The notes below the pieces were generated by a model. That model saw only the letters and a list, made by a program, of their open reading frames with translations. It had not been told where the DNA came from and did not search any database. The translations under genes and the position numbers were made by a program. This document shows positions 9,982 through 19,750 of a stretch of DNA of 64,000 bases, piece after piece (position 1 is the first letter of the stretch; every line of letters begins with the position of its first letter). Location of the stretch: positions 1,284,310 to 1,348,309 of the forward strand of contig CAWAEN010000004.1 of assembly GCA_963781035.1 (NCBI GenBank), read 5' to 3'. The DNA is from SZUA-35 sp963781035 (GTDB lineage: Bacteria > Actinomycetota > Acidimicrobiia > Acidimicrobiales > SZUA-35).

Positions 9982-10805
9982 TCCCCGTCGCCTTCGACTA
10001 CGAGCGTGTCGATTCGTCGGCCGCTGCGCTTGCTCTGCTCACCGAACACGGTGACGAGGCGAAACTCCTCGCCGGAGGCCACTCGCTGCTTCCGATGATG
10101 AAGCTCCGGCTTGCCTACCCGTCTGTCCTCGTCGACATCGGTCGGATCAGCGATCTCAACTACGTACGTGACGCCGGTGACCACCTGGCCATCGGTGCGC
10201 TCACCAAGCATCGGGCCATCGAGACAGACCCCCTCGTGATCGAGCATGCGCCGCTGCTGGCCCATGCCACTTCGCAGGTCGGCGATCCGCAGGTCCGCCA
10301 CCGCGGCACCCTCGGCGGTTCGTTGGCCCACGCCGATGCAGCCGCCGATCATCCGGCCACGCTCCTCGCCGTCGGTGGCTCCGTCGTCGTCGACGGACCG
10401 AATGGTCAGCGCGTGATCGCGGCCACCGATCTCTTCACCGGTTTCCTCGAGTCGAGCATCGAGCCGACCGAGATGATCACCGAGATCCGGGTCCCGAAAC
10501 ACACCGGCTCTGGGTGGAGTTTCCAGAAGTTCAACCGACGAGCGCAGGATTGGGCCATCGTCGGTGTCTCGGCTCAGCGGGTCAACGGCTCGGCTCAGGT
10601 GGCGCTGGTCAACATGCACACCACGCCGATCCGTGCGACCGCGGTCGAGGAGGCGTTGGCATCCGGAGCTTCGGCTGCCGATGCGGCCGAGCAGGCGCAC
10701 GTCGGCATGGAGCCATCGAGCGATCTCAACGCCAGTGTCGAGTTCCGCCAGCACCTGGCACGAGTACTCGTCAAGCGGGCTCTGCTCGAAGCCGGGTTGA
10801 GCTGA
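9978..10805 (+). CDS. coxM: FAD-binding medium subunit of a molybdo-hydroxylase (CoxM-like)
   Basis: Passes electrons between the iron-sulfur subunit and FAD. The 275-residue protein shows the FAD motifs AGGHSLLPMMKLRL (residues about 31-44) and the TLGGSLAHADAAAD loop (about 110-123). A CO_deh_flav_C domain follows. It starts at GTG 9978 inside the coxS stop region, indicating translational coupling. The next gene starts 40 bp later. In most clusters of this family a large Mo-binding subunit adjoins S and M; here it is absent. Confidence 0.9.
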   Translation: MIPVAFDYERVDSSAAALALLTEHGDEAKLLAGGHSLLPMMKLRLAYPSVLVDIGRISDLNYVRDAGDHLAIGALTKHRAIETDPLVIEHAPLLAHATSQVGDPQVRHRGTLGGSLAHADAAADHPATLLAVGGSVVVDGPNGQRVIAATDLFTGFLESSIEPTEMITEIRVPKHTGSGWSFQKFNRRAQDWAIVGVSAQRVNGSAQVALVNMHTTPIRATAVEEALASGASAADAAEQAHVGMEPSSDLNASVEFRQHLARVLVKRALLEAGLS

Positions 10806-10844
10806 ACGCTCGACGGTTCACCATTCTCACCAACATCACCTTCC

Positions 10845-11721
10845 GTGGCTGAACGCATCGTCTCCCTGTTGCCGTCGGCCACGGAGGTCTTGTGGTATCT
10901 CGGTCTGGGAGACCGGGTCGTCGGTGTCACCTACGAGTGCAACGAACCACCGATGTGCGGCCGATCTCCCGCACGTCACCGACACGATCATCCCCACCGG
11001 TGCGACACCGGCGGAGATCGACCAGATCATCAGCGACGCGATCGCCCACAAACGCGAGCTCTACACGCTGGATCGCGAGCTGCTGGCGTCGCTCGACCCC
11101 GACCTCATCGTGAGCCAGGACCTCTGTCGCGTGTGTGCCTTGCCCGCAGGCGCGGTGAACGAAGCGGTCGCGAGCCTGGGATGTCGGGCCGAGGTCTTCA
11201 GCTACGACCCCATGACTCTCGACGGGGTGATGGATCAAATGGAGGCGCTTGCGGTCCATGCCGGCGCCCCGGCAGCCGGCTTCGAACGGATCGAGGCCCT
11301 CCGGCACAGGTTGGCAGACCAGCGTCGTGCCGGCCCGGTCTCGACCCGCCCCAAGGTGCTGTTGTTGGAGTGGACCGATCCGCCGTACACCCCCGGCCAC
11401 TGGATACCAGACCAGATCGAGGCCGCCGGGGGAGATCCCGTGCTGGCCAACCCGGGCGGCCGGTCGTCGGCGACGACGTGGGAGGAGGTCGCCGATTCGC
11501 AGGCCGACGTCCTGATCGTGGCACCCTGCGGATTCACCGAAGAAGCGGCCTCGGCCCAGATGGCCGAAGTGATCGCTCGCCCCGAGCTCGCCGGTCTTCC
11601 TGCGGTTCGCGACGGGCGTTGCTTCGCGATCGACGCCGACGCATTCATCGTCCGACCCGGGCCACGCCTCGTCGACGGCATCGACGAGCTACGGGTCAGA
11701 GTAACCTCGACCCATGCGTGA
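10845..11721 (+). CDS. Cobalamin-binding-like (BtuF-fold) protein, frameshifted
   Basis: Resembles the helical-backbone ABC-binding fold (COG0614) that binds cobalamin or iron chelates. It begins ERIVSLLPSATEVLWYLGLGD and later shows SQDLCRVCALPAG, WIPDQIEAAGGDPVLANPG and DVLIVAPCGFTEEA. There is no signal peptide or lipobox, so it belongs to the cytoplasmic branch whose role is unclear. Frame 1 runs to VTYECNEPP; the conserved DLPHVTDTIIP resumes in another frame at about 10955, so an extra base is likely there. The 3' end overlaps the next gene by 8 bases. Confidence 0.75.
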
Positions 11722-12028
11722 AATCCTGGCTGATCTCGACCGCTGGAGGAAGCAGGGCAAGCAGATCGCGGTTGCTCGCGTCGTCGATGTCGAAGGCTCC
11801 GGCCCACGACTGCCGGGCGCGGCGATGGCTGTCAACGAAGACGGCGATGTCGCTGGTTCGGTCAGTGGTGGATGTGTCGAGGGCGCCGTCGTCGTCGAGG
11901 CACTGCAGTGCATCGAGGATCGTTCCCGGAAGCTGGTCACGTTCGGTTACAGCGATGACGAGGCCTTCGCCGTCGGCCTCACCTGTGGCGGCACGATCCA
12001 TCTGTTCCTCGAACCCCTCGACTGGTAG
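11714..12028 (+). CDS. XdhC/CoxI family protein, N-terminal domain
   Basis: This 104-residue protein matches the N-terminal half of XdhC, the chaperone that inserts sulfurated molybdenum cofactor into xanthine dehydrogenase-type enzymes. Visible family signatures are VARVVDVEGSGPRLPGA, GSVSGGCVEGAVV and GLTCGGTIHLFLE. It overlaps the upstream gene and is followed after 8 bases by the second XdhC half, so the two probably work as a pair. Confidence 0.85.
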   Translation: MREILADLDRWRKQGKQIAVARVVDVEGSGPRLPGAAMAVNEDGDVAGSVSGGCVEGAVVVEALQCIEDRSRKLVTFGYSDDEAFAVGLTCGGTIHLFLEPLDW

Positions 12029-12036
12029 GTCGCGAC

Positions 12037-12858
12037 GTGAGCGAGACCGCTGAACCCGAGATCTACGACACGCTACGAGTTGCGATCCGCACCGAGGACC
12101 CCGTCGCGCTCGCCACGGTGATCGGAGGATCCGGACTCGGATCCGAGGGCGTGGTGTCGGGGGCCAAGCTCCTGGTGAAACCGGATGGCTCGTCGCTCGG
12201 CGATCTCGGCAACGAGGACCTCAACCGGGTGGTGATCCGCGACTCGATCGGTGAGCTCAGCGCCGGGACGTCCGGCGTTCGCCACTACGGGCCTCGTGGA
12301 CAGGCCCGTCAGGACGATCTCAACGTCTTCATCGAGTCGTTCGCTCGTCCACCACAGATGTTGATCTTCGGCGCCGTCGACTTCACCGCTGCGCTGTGCC
12401 GGGTGGCGAAGGTGCTCGGCTATCGAGTCACCGTCTGTGACGCCAGACCCGTGTTCGCCACCAAGCGGCGATTCCCCTACGCAGACGACGTCGTCGTCGA
12501 CTGGCCCAACCGCCTGCTCGACAAGGTCGGCGGCGACCTCGGGGTCCGGGACGCGATCTGCATCCTCACCCACGATCCGAAGTTCGACGTCCCGGCCGTT
12601 CAAGCCGCGCTCGAGACCAACGCCGGCTACATCGGTGCCATGGGTTCGCGGCGCACCACAGACGACCGAAACCAGCGGTTGCTGGAGGTCGGTGTCGATC
12701 CGGACGATCTGCGTCGAGTGATGGCACCCATCGGGCTCGACATCGGCGGTCGCACACCGGAGGAAACAGCGGTTTCGGTGTGTGCGGAGATCATTGCCCT
12801 CCATTCTGGGCGGCTGGCTCCATCACTTCGCGACGCCGAGGGCGACATTCACCGCTGA
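12037..12858 (+). CDS. XdhC Rossmann-domain protein
   Basis: Second half of the XdhC function: a 273-residue protein with the XdhC C-terminal Rossmann domain. It shows MLIFGAVDFTAALCRVAKVLGYRVTVCDAR, FDVPAVQAAL, YIGAMGSRRTTDDRNQRL and IGLDIGGRTPEETAVS. The start is GTG 12037. Together with the preceding small gene and the MocA-like transferase downstream it implies maturation of a molybdo-hydroxylase. Confidence 0.85.
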   Translation: MSETAEPEIYDTLRVAIRTEDPVALATVIGGSGLGSEGVVSGAKLLVKPDGSSLGDLGNEDLNRVVIRDSIGELSAGTSGVRHYGPRGQARQDDLNVFIESFARPPQMLIFGAVDFTAALCRVAKVLGYRVTVCDARPVFATKRRFPYADDVVVDWPNRLLDKVGGDLGVRDAICILTHDPKFDVPAVQAALETNAGYIGAMGSRRTTDDRNQRLLEVGVDPDDLRRVMAPIGLDIGGRTPEETAVSVCAEIIALHSGRLAPSLRDAEGDIHR

Positions 12859-12862
12859 CGAG

Positions 12863-12901
12863 CCCCGAAATTCGGTCGTGCGGCATCGCTGAATTTCCGG
12901 G
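12863..12901. terminator. Possible hairpin after the XdhC pair
   Basis: CCCCGAAATTC and GAATTTCCGGG can pair with one bulge around a loop of about 17 bases, between the XdhC gene and the GGDEF gene. There is no T tract. A weak candidate terminator or insulator. Confidence 0.3.
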
Positions 12902-12922
12902 CGCAACCGCCGATGGACCAGG

Positions 12923-15374
12923 GTGACCCCCGACCGACCCGCGTCGCGCCTCCGGCGTCGTCACCTTCAGCTTGCGCAGAAGGTGACCTTGGCGATGCTC
13001 GTCTCCCTGGTGCCGATCATCGCGCTCGGGTGGTGGGTGGCGGACTTCGCCAGCTCGGTGCTCGAGGAGGAAGTGCAGCAGAGCATCGGTCGGGCCGGCG
13101 AGATCCAGGCAGAACGAGTGAACAACTCGGTTCTGGCCAGCCTCGGCTATCTGGGGCAGATCACCAACGATCCGTCGTTCCTACGCGCCGTGGATCGCCA
13201 GGGGTCGCTCGACAACACGACCGAGTCGACCCAGTTCTTCCGCGACTTCGTCGCCGAACAGTTCGAGATGGACGCCGATGATGGTCTGGTCGGCCTCGGC
13301 GTTTTCACGATCGGCGGGGGAGAACCGCGTCTCGCCGGAGACATCGGCAGCGCGACTGCGTTCCTGCGGACCCGAATTCCCGAGGGCGAGAACACGATCA
13401 TCGGTGAGGCGTTCCTGACCGAGGACGGGGACGCGAGGCTTCCCGTTGCCCGCCGCGTCCGCGGCACCAACAACGACGGCTCGAGCGTCACGATCGTGGC
13501 CGAGTGGTCCATCGACGCCATGGTCCACGACGCGATCGATCCGGCCACCCTCGGCGAGTCGGCTCGCAGCCTGATCGCCCAACAGAACACCGATGGTTCG
13601 ATGACGGTGGTCGCGGGGAGTGATCGAAACCTGCTCGGCGAGATCATCGCCCTCTCCACCAATCCGGTGGTCGGCGAGGGCACGGTCGCGCAGTCGGACG
13701 AGCCGCTTGCCGGCCTCTCGCCGGTGGTGCAGGCGACCACACGGGTACCGGGCGATCCCGGCTGGGTCTCCATCATCGAGATCGACGAATCCGAGATCTT
13801 CGCCGAGCTGGAGGCGATCCGTTCCCGTTTGATCACGGTGTTCATCGCTGCGGGCGTGGCCATTCTGCTCGTTGTGGTGTTCGGCGTTCGGGGCTTCGTT
13901 CGTCGACTCGGCCGGGTGTCGGACCTCGCCTCTTCCATCGCCGACGGCGACCTGACGGTTCGTATCGGTGATCACCGGGGCGACGAGCTCGGCCGTCTGT
14001 CGACCGCGTTCGACGACATGGCCTCATCGCTCGCGATCGACATCGCCAGACGAGAACAGATCGAGGAGCAGCTGGCCTACCAGGCGACCCACGACGCCCT
14101 CACCGGTCTGCCGAACCGCAGCCAGCTCGTCCATCAGCTCGACCAGATCCTCAGCGACAAGGGCGAGACGGTCAGTTGCCTGTTCGTCGACCTCGACGGC
14201 TTCAAGGCGGTGAACGATCGACTCGGCCACGGCGCCGGCGACGAGTTGCTCATTCGGGTCGGCGAACGTCTGAGCGACGTGTTGCGACCCTCCGACTTCC
14301 TCGCTCGACTCGGTGGCGACGAGTTCGTCGTGATTCTTCGCGGCCTCGGGCCGGTCGCGTCCGAGCACCTTGCCGGCCGCATCGTTGCCGCACTCGAGCT
14401 TCCGTTCGTGGTCTCGGACGAAGAGGTGCAGATCAGCGCCTCGATCGGCGTGGCATCGGCCAGCGACGATCACACCACCGAACGCCTCATCAAGGAGGCC
14501 GACATCGGGATGTACCGGGCGAAGGCCAAGGGACGAGGGAGAGCCGTTCGCGTCACAGACGAGACGATGCGCGAAGTCGACGAACGAGTGACGATGCTGG
14601 CCGAGCTCCGCGAAGCCGTCGCCCACGACCAGCTCGAACTGACGCTGGTCCCGATGGCCGATCTGCGAGACGGATCATTGCGTAGCGTCGAGACCGCCGT
14701 TCGCTGGCATCATCCGACCCGGGGGCTGGTGACGGCGTCGGAGTTCGAGCAGATGATCGCTGACTCCGGTACGGCCCAGCAACTCGACGAGTGGGTCGTC
14801 CTCCAGTCGACGAAGCTGTTCGCTTCGTGGCGGGACGCGGGGCTCCCTGTCGCCGACATCGATCTTGTCGATCAACCTCAGCCCGCACGGATTCGTCGCC
14901 TCCCGCGCCCGTCAGCTGCTGAGCGAACAGATCGCACGCCTTGGCCTGTCGCCCGCCAACTTCCGCATCGAGGTGTCGGAGAAGGTGTTGCGCCACGACC
15001 CGACGACCTTGCGAGAGGTGTTCGACACGTACCGAGCTGCAGGCGTCTCCGTCACGATCGACTCCTTCGGGTCGGACTATTCGAATCTCGAGTTGCTGCC
15101 GCGCTACGCCATCGACGCCGTCAAGATCGATCTCGGTCAGGTCGCCGACTTGACCAACCGATTGTCGAGCCGAGCTCTTGTGAGCTCACTCATCACGCTC
15201 GCCCAGACCGCCGGGCTGCGGGTGACGGCTGCGGGGATCGACGACGAGGAGACCCGCACGCAGATGATCGAGCTCGGTTGCTTCTGGGGTCAGGGCACGT
15301 GGTTCTCTCCGCCCGTCCTCGAAACCGAGTTCATCGATGTGCTGGAGCGTCGCCACCTTCTCGGCTCGTTCTGA
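12923..15374 (+). CDS. Membrane GGDEF protein with degenerate EAL domain, frameshifted
   Basis: Predicted cyclic-di-GMP signalling protein. In order: a membrane helix (about residues 22-45), an extracytoplasmic sensor (about 46-300), a second helix (AGVAILLVVVFGVRGFV), a HAMP linker, a GGDEF domain and an EAL domain. The GGDEF half keeps RLGGDEFVVIL, so cyclase activity is plausible. The EAL half is eroded: EAL reads ETA, DDFG reads DSFG and EGVE reads AGID, while the KID motif remains. The frame changes near 14870; SINLSPHGFVASRARQLL resumes in another frame. Its position inside the molybdo-hydroxylase cassette is unusual. GTG start. Confidence 0.85.
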
Positions 15375-15443
15375 ACCGTCCCTCGGCGATCGAAGGAATC
15401 TGGACCGCGTCGAGGGTGGTACGACCTCGATACGGTTCGCTCC

Positions 15444-16064
15444 ATGACCACAGGGATGAGCGGAGCGCCGTCGGGGATGAGCGGAGCGCCGATGACGACC
15501 GCCGCCATTCTCTTGGCCGCCGGCGGAGGGAGTCGATTCGACGGCGATGGCCACAAACTGCTGGCTGACCTTCGAGGTCGTCCGGTGTTGGCGTGGTCCC
15601 TCGATGCGGTGGTGGCCGCGGGATTCAACGAGGTCTTCGTCGTGACCGGCGCCGTGGATGTTGCCGCCCTCGTACCTGCATCGGTCACCGTGGTGCACGC
15701 CGACCGTTGGGCAGAAGGGCAGGCCCTCACGATCCGGGCCGGGATCGAGGCCGCCGACGCGGCCGGCCACGATGCCGTCGTGATCGGCCTCGGGGATCAG
15801 CCGTTCGTGCCGGCCTCTGCATGGCGAACGGTCGGGGCCGCACGCGGGGCCATCGTCACTGCAGCATTCGATGGTGATCGGCGACCCCCGGTCAAGCTCG
15901 AACGGTCGGTCTGGGACCTTCTGCCGACCGCGGGAGATGCCGGAGCACGGGAGCTCATTCGATCGCGACCGGACCTCGTTTCTGAGGTACCGTGCTCGGG
16001 CACCGCTGCCGACATCGACACAACAGAGGATCTTGCGAGATGGAACTCACCAACGACTTCGTGA
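15444..16064 (+). CDS. MocA-like nucleotidyltransferase
   Basis: The MobA/MocA fold, with the NTP-binding loop ILLAAGGGSRF and GLGDQPFVP, fits a molybdenum-cofactor cytidylyl- or guanylyltransferase. The C-terminus DIDTTEDLARW is also family-typical. The 206-residue reading begins with a duplicated MSGAPSG-type peptide encoded by an 18-bp direct repeat; the real start may be ATG 15492. The gene overlaps coxG by 25 bases, which supports shared expression and a role in cofactor maturation. Confidence 0.85.
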   Translation: MTTGMSGAPSGMSGAPMTTAAILLAAGGGSRFDGDGHKLLADLRGRPVLAWSLDAVVAAGFNEVFVVTGAVDVAALVPASVTVVHADRWAEGQALTIRAGIEAADAAGHDAVVIGLGDQPFVPASAWRTVGAARGAIVTAAFDGDRRPPVKLERSVWDLLPTAGDAGARELIRSRPDLVSEVPCSGTAADIDTTEDLARWNSPTTS

Positions 16065-16739
16065 TCGACCGCCCCGTGGAGGAGACCTGGGTCATCCTCA
16101 ACGATCTCGAGTTCATCGCGCCATGTATGCCGGGCGCTCGACTCACCGAGATCGAGGGTGAGGAGTACCGCGGAACCGTCAAGATCAAGGTCGGTCCGAT
16201 CACGGCTCAGTACAAGGGCAAGGCCTCGTTCGTCGAGCAGGATGCCGTCGCTCACAAGGCGCTACTCAAGGCAGAAGGCCGCGATCCCCGCCAGGGGAAT
16301 GCCAACGCCATGGTCTCGGCGACGATGGAGCCCACCGGTGACAACCACACGAAGGTCACGATCCACACCGACCTCAAGCTCAGCGGCAAGGTGGCCAGTT
16401 TCGGGCGTGGCATCATCGAGGATGTCTCCAAGAACATCCTCGGCCAGTTCGTGGAGAATCTGCGGCAGAAGCTCGAAGCCGAAGGTACTCCCAGCGCCGA
16501 TGCCGGAGAACCCGAGGCTGCTGCGATCCGCCGCCTCCGACAATGGAACGCCGTCGGCTGGAGCCGCAGCGCCGACCACCGAGGAACCGAAGATCCGCAA
16601 GATCGACGCCCCGGAGCCGGATGCCGTCGACCTGCTCGCGGTCAGCGGTAGCCCGATCACGAAGCGCTTGGCCCCTGTGCTGGCCGGTGTCGTGCTGTTG
16701 TTGATTCTGCGCTGGTTGCTCGGCGGCCGTGGGGACTGA
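16040..16739 (+). CDS. coxG: CoxG-family membrane-anchored SRPBCC protein, frameshifted
   Basis: CoxG proteins help recruit or assemble molybdo-hydroxylases at the membrane. The N-terminal SRPBCC domain starts MELTNDFVIDRPVEETW and contains PCMPGARLTEIEGEEYRG and GRGIIEDVSKNILGQF. A Pro/Ala linker and a C-terminal membrane helix (APVLAGVVLLLILRWLLGG) follow, as in characterised CoxG. The linker changes frame near 16530-16545, so one base is probably miscalled. The start lies inside the MocA-like gene and the end overlaps the DUF501 gene. Confidence 0.85.
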
Positions 16740-17247
16740 GAACTCCACACACTCGACACCTTCCGATCTCGAGGTCGTCACCGAACTCCTCGGTCGACCA
16801 CCCATGGGTTCCTTCGGTGTCGCCTTGCGTCGAAGCGACGGCACGCCGGTCGTGCTCGTCAACGAGCCGCTGCTGGACGATGGCACCCCGATGCCGACCC
16901 GTTATTGGCTGTGCGACCCTGCTCTCAACAAGGCGATCGGACGAATCGAATCGGAGGGGGCCGTCGATCAGGTCGAGTTCGAGCTGCCGGCCGATCTGGT
17001 TGCCGCAACCCACGCCGCGTATGCCCGCGAACGCGATGAGCGGATCCCGCCCGGCCATGACGGTCCCAGGCCAAGCGGTGGGGTTGGTGGCACTCGCATC
17101 GGCGTCAAGTGTCTGCATGCTCACTACGCGAATCTCTTGGTCGGCAACGACGACCCGATCGGCCAATGGACACACGAGCGGCTCATCGAGGCCGGTGCCG
17201 TCTTCGATCCGGACGAGCCGGGCCTCGTCACCGTGTGGCGACGATGA
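16729..17247 (+). CDS. DUF501 protein
   Basis: A 172-residue protein of the DUF501 family, found next to ftsB/divIC and ppx in actinobacteria. Characteristic stretches are DLEVVTELLGRPPMG, PTRYWLCDPALNKAIGRIE, GGVGGTRIGVKCLHAHYA and DPIGQWTHERL. The invariant C-L-H-A-H motif suggests metal or catalytic chemistry, but no function is established. It starts at GTG 16729, overlapping coxG, and shares an ATGA overlap with ppx. Confidence 0.9.
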   Translation: MGTENSTHSTPSDLEVVTELLGRPPMGSFGVALRRSDGTPVVLVNEPLLDDGTPMPTRYWLCDPALNKAIGRIESEGAVDQVEFELPADLVAATHAAYARERDERIPPGHDGPRPSGGVGGTRIGVKCLHAHYANLLVGNDDPIGQWTHERLIEAGAVFDPDEPGLVTVWRR

Positions 17248-18204
17248 CGACATCGGTCGCAGTGATCGACATCGGCACGATCAGCACCCGCCTCTGTGTG
17301 ATCGACGACGAGACGGCAGCGGGGCGACCTGGTGTGGAAATTCGACGGTCGACCATCACCCGGACCGGTGAGGACCTCAGCCGGACCAAGCAGATCGGCG
17401 CCGGACGCATTCGAACGCCTTCGCACCTGCCTCGCCGACTACCGCTCCATCATCGACGATGTCGGCGTGTCGAACACTCGGGTCGTCGCCACCGCAGTCG
17501 CCCGCAACGCCACGAACGTGGCTGACCTGTCCGACCTCGTTCGTTCCTGCATGGGCGTCGAGCTCGAGGTCGTCTCGGGCGAGCGCGAAGCCGAGCTGGC
17601 GTTCGCCGGCGCAGTCGGTGGACTCGACAGTGCGGCGGTCGACGACCGAGCGATGGTGCTCGTCATCGATGTCGGTGGCGGATCGACGGAGTTCTCGCTC
17701 GGCTCGCGACGCAGTGGTTTCGAGCGGGGATTCTCCGCCGACATGGGAGCTGCGGTGCTGACCGACGCCTACCTGGCATCCGATCCGCCCGCCGCCGACG
17801 AGCTCTCGGCTGCGCTGTCGATCGTGGAGTTGCACGTCGACGACGTACGACGCGAGGTCCCTGGTCTGGCTGATGCGTTGAGCAGCGCCGGTCTTGTGGT
17901 CGGGGTCGGAGGGACGCTGTCGACGATGGCCGCTGTCGAGTTGGGCCTGCCTGAGTACGACCGGCAGCGGCTCCACGGGTTCGTCCTGCAGCGTCACGCC
18001 GTCGAGGATGTCTTCCGCACCCTCGCGACCGAGTCGTCCGAGGACCGGGCCTTTAATCCGGGCCTCGAAGCTGACCGGGTCGATCTGATCGTCGGCGGAG
18101 CATGTGTGGTGGTCGAGACGATGCGCCAGCTCGACATCGCCGAGATCGTGGTGTCGGAGAGCGATCTGATCGATGGGTTGGCAACGGAGCTGCTGAGGCT
18201 GTGA
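17244..18204 (+). CDS. ppx: Exopolyphosphatase / GppA phosphatase, frameshifted
   Basis: Actin-like ATPase-fold enzyme that degrades polyphosphate or pppGpp. It starts MTTSVAVIDIGTISTRLCV, keeps the second phosphate-binding loop VLVIDVGGGSTEFSLG, and has GVGGTLSTMAAVELGL and DLIVGGACVVVETM. The frame changes near 17400: TKQIGAGRI is in one frame and RLRTCLADYRSIIDD in the next. Both halves are well conserved, so a one-base error is likely. In the first loop the usual Asn of DIGTNS reads Ile here. It is translationally coupled to DUF501. Confidence 0.85.
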
Positions 18205-18238
18205 TGAAGGTCCGATTCGAGATGTGTGCGGAGTGCAG

Positions 18239-18826
18239 ATGACGACACTGTTCGCCAAACGAATCGTGCTCCGACCCCTGGTGTCAGACGACTTCGCCCA
18301 GTGGCGCGAGGTGAGGCGCGCCAATCGTGATTGGCTCACGAGGTGGGAGCCGAAACGTCTTCCCTCCTCGCCGGACGTGGTCGAGGATCGCAGCGCGTTC
18401 TCGATGCGATGTCACAGCCGTGAACGTGAGCGCCAGCTGGGCAGTGGGTACGGGTTCGGGGTGTTCGTCGGCGGCAACTTTGCCGGCGAGGTGAATCTCA
18501 ACTCGGTGCAGCGTGGGCCGTTCCAGAACGCGTACGTCGGCTACTGGATCGACGAACGGCTGGCCGGCAACGGGTATACGCCGGAGGCCGTCGTGGCCGT
18601 CATTCGGTATGCGTTCGACGAGCTCGACCTGCATCGGGTGCAGATCTCGATCGTTCCTCGGAACACGGCGTCGCGTCGGGTCGTCGAAAAGATCGGCGTG
18701 CGAGCCGAAGGGGTCGCGGAGCGGTATCTCGAGATCAACGGGACGTGGGAAGACCACATCCGCTTTGCCATGACGGCCGAGGAATGGGAAGAACGCGGGC
18801 CAGAGCTGACCCAGGAATGGCTCTGA
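18239..18826 (+). CDS. GNAT N-acetyltransferase, RimJ-like
   Basis: Acetyl-CoA-dependent acetyltransferase of the ribosomal-protein N-acetyltransferase group. Supporting stretches are RIVLRPLVSDDFAQWREVR at the start, AYVGYWIDERLAGNGYTPEA (the acetyl-CoA loop, here AGNGY) and LHRVQISIVPRNTASRRVVEKIG. 195 residues from ATG 18239; an upstream in-frame start exists. The substrate is unknown. It faces the enoyl-CoA hydratase tail to tail. Confidence 0.85.
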   Translation: MTTLFAKRIVLRPLVSDDFAQWREVRRANRDWLTRWEPKRLPSSPDVVEDRSAFSMRCHSRERERQLGSGYGFGVFVGGNFAGEVNLNSVQRGPFQNAYVGYWIDERLAGNGYTPEAVVAVIRYAFDELDLHRVQISIVPRNTASRRVVEKIGVRAEGVAERYLEINGTWEDHIRFAMTAEEWEERGPELTQEWL

Positions 18827-18892
18827 AACACCGCTCCTGCCGTTCTGCGTTGCGTTGTTCTCGCTTTCCGGGGCATTCGCGACGCAGATGGC

Positions 18893-19645
18893 CTACTTGC
18901 TCGAGACCCGGGCCTTGAGAGCGGCGATCTTCGCCTTGAACTCCGGCTGGCGAGCGGAATGGGCCTGCGGCCCGAGTTCGTAGAGCATCGCTCCCTCCTG
19001 GGTGGTGATGCCTCGGACGTCGTACAACGAGCGTTTCGTGCGAAGCACGAGTTCCTTCGGAACCGACGCAGTCCGCCCCGCCATCTCGACCGCGGCGGCC
19101 ATCAGCTGGTCGTCTGGAACACATCGATGGGCGAGCCCGACCCGCTCCGCCTCGGCCCCGCTGAGCACCTCGCTGAACAAGACCGCAGCCGCCGTCGCCT
19201 GCGGGCCGCAGATGTTCTGGAACATCCAGGTGTGGCCACCCCCGGGGTGGATGCCGATCTGCAGGAAACGGTCGTCGAACTTCGCCGACTCGCCGGCGAG
19301 TCTGACATCGCAGATGAGTGCCAGATTCATTCCGGCACCGACCGCGGCTCCGTTGACGGCGGCGATCGTGGGCAGCGGGCTGCGTCCCACGCGTAGGAAG
19401 CCCTCGTAGATCGCCAGGAGACCCTCTTCCTCGCTGTCGCCGAGATGGGTGAGGTCGGCACCGGCGCAGAACGCCGAACCGGCACCGGTCACCACCAGCG
19501 CCTTCACCTCGGGGTCGGCCTCGATCTCGTCGAGCGCGGCCTCCACCTCGGCGCACATGTCGAGCGTCATGGCGTTGCGCCGATCGGGATCGTTGAGAGT
19601 GAGGGTGGCTACGGATCCGTCGATGGACGTTGTGATCAAAGGCAT
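18893..19645 (-). CDS. Enoyl-CoA hydratase/isomerase
   Basis: Crotonase-fold enzyme of 250 residues. The oxyanion-hole motifs are FCAGADLTHLG and VNGAAVGAGMNLALICDVRLAG. The catalytic region reads FLQIGIHPGGGHTWM: the first Glu position of classic hydratases (GxxP with E) is occupied by Gly/His, so the reaction may differ from simple hydration. The C-terminal helix RQPEFKAKIAALKAR is typical. Start ATG 19645, divergent from maf with about 105 bp between. Confidence 0.85.
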   Translation of the reverse strand: MPLITTSIDGSVATLTLNDPDRRNAMTLDMCAEVEAALDEIEADPEVKALVVTGAGSAFCAGADLTHLGDSEEEGLLAIYEGFLRVGRSPLPTIAAVNGAAVGAGMNLALICDVRLAGESAKFDDRFLQIGIHPGGGHTWMFQNICGPQATAAAVLFSEVLSGAEAERVGLAHRCVPDDQLMAAAVEMAGRTASVPKELVLRTKRSLYDVRGITTQEGAMLYELGPQAHSARQPEFKAKIAALKARVSSK

Positions 19646-19750
19646 CGGCGTAGTGTGACCGATCGGGCCAGGACGCTCAATCTCGTCGGAAGATCTCGCC
19701 GAAAGTGGTGGGAGACCCGCACGCAACCTCTGGCGTCCTACGCTCACGGC

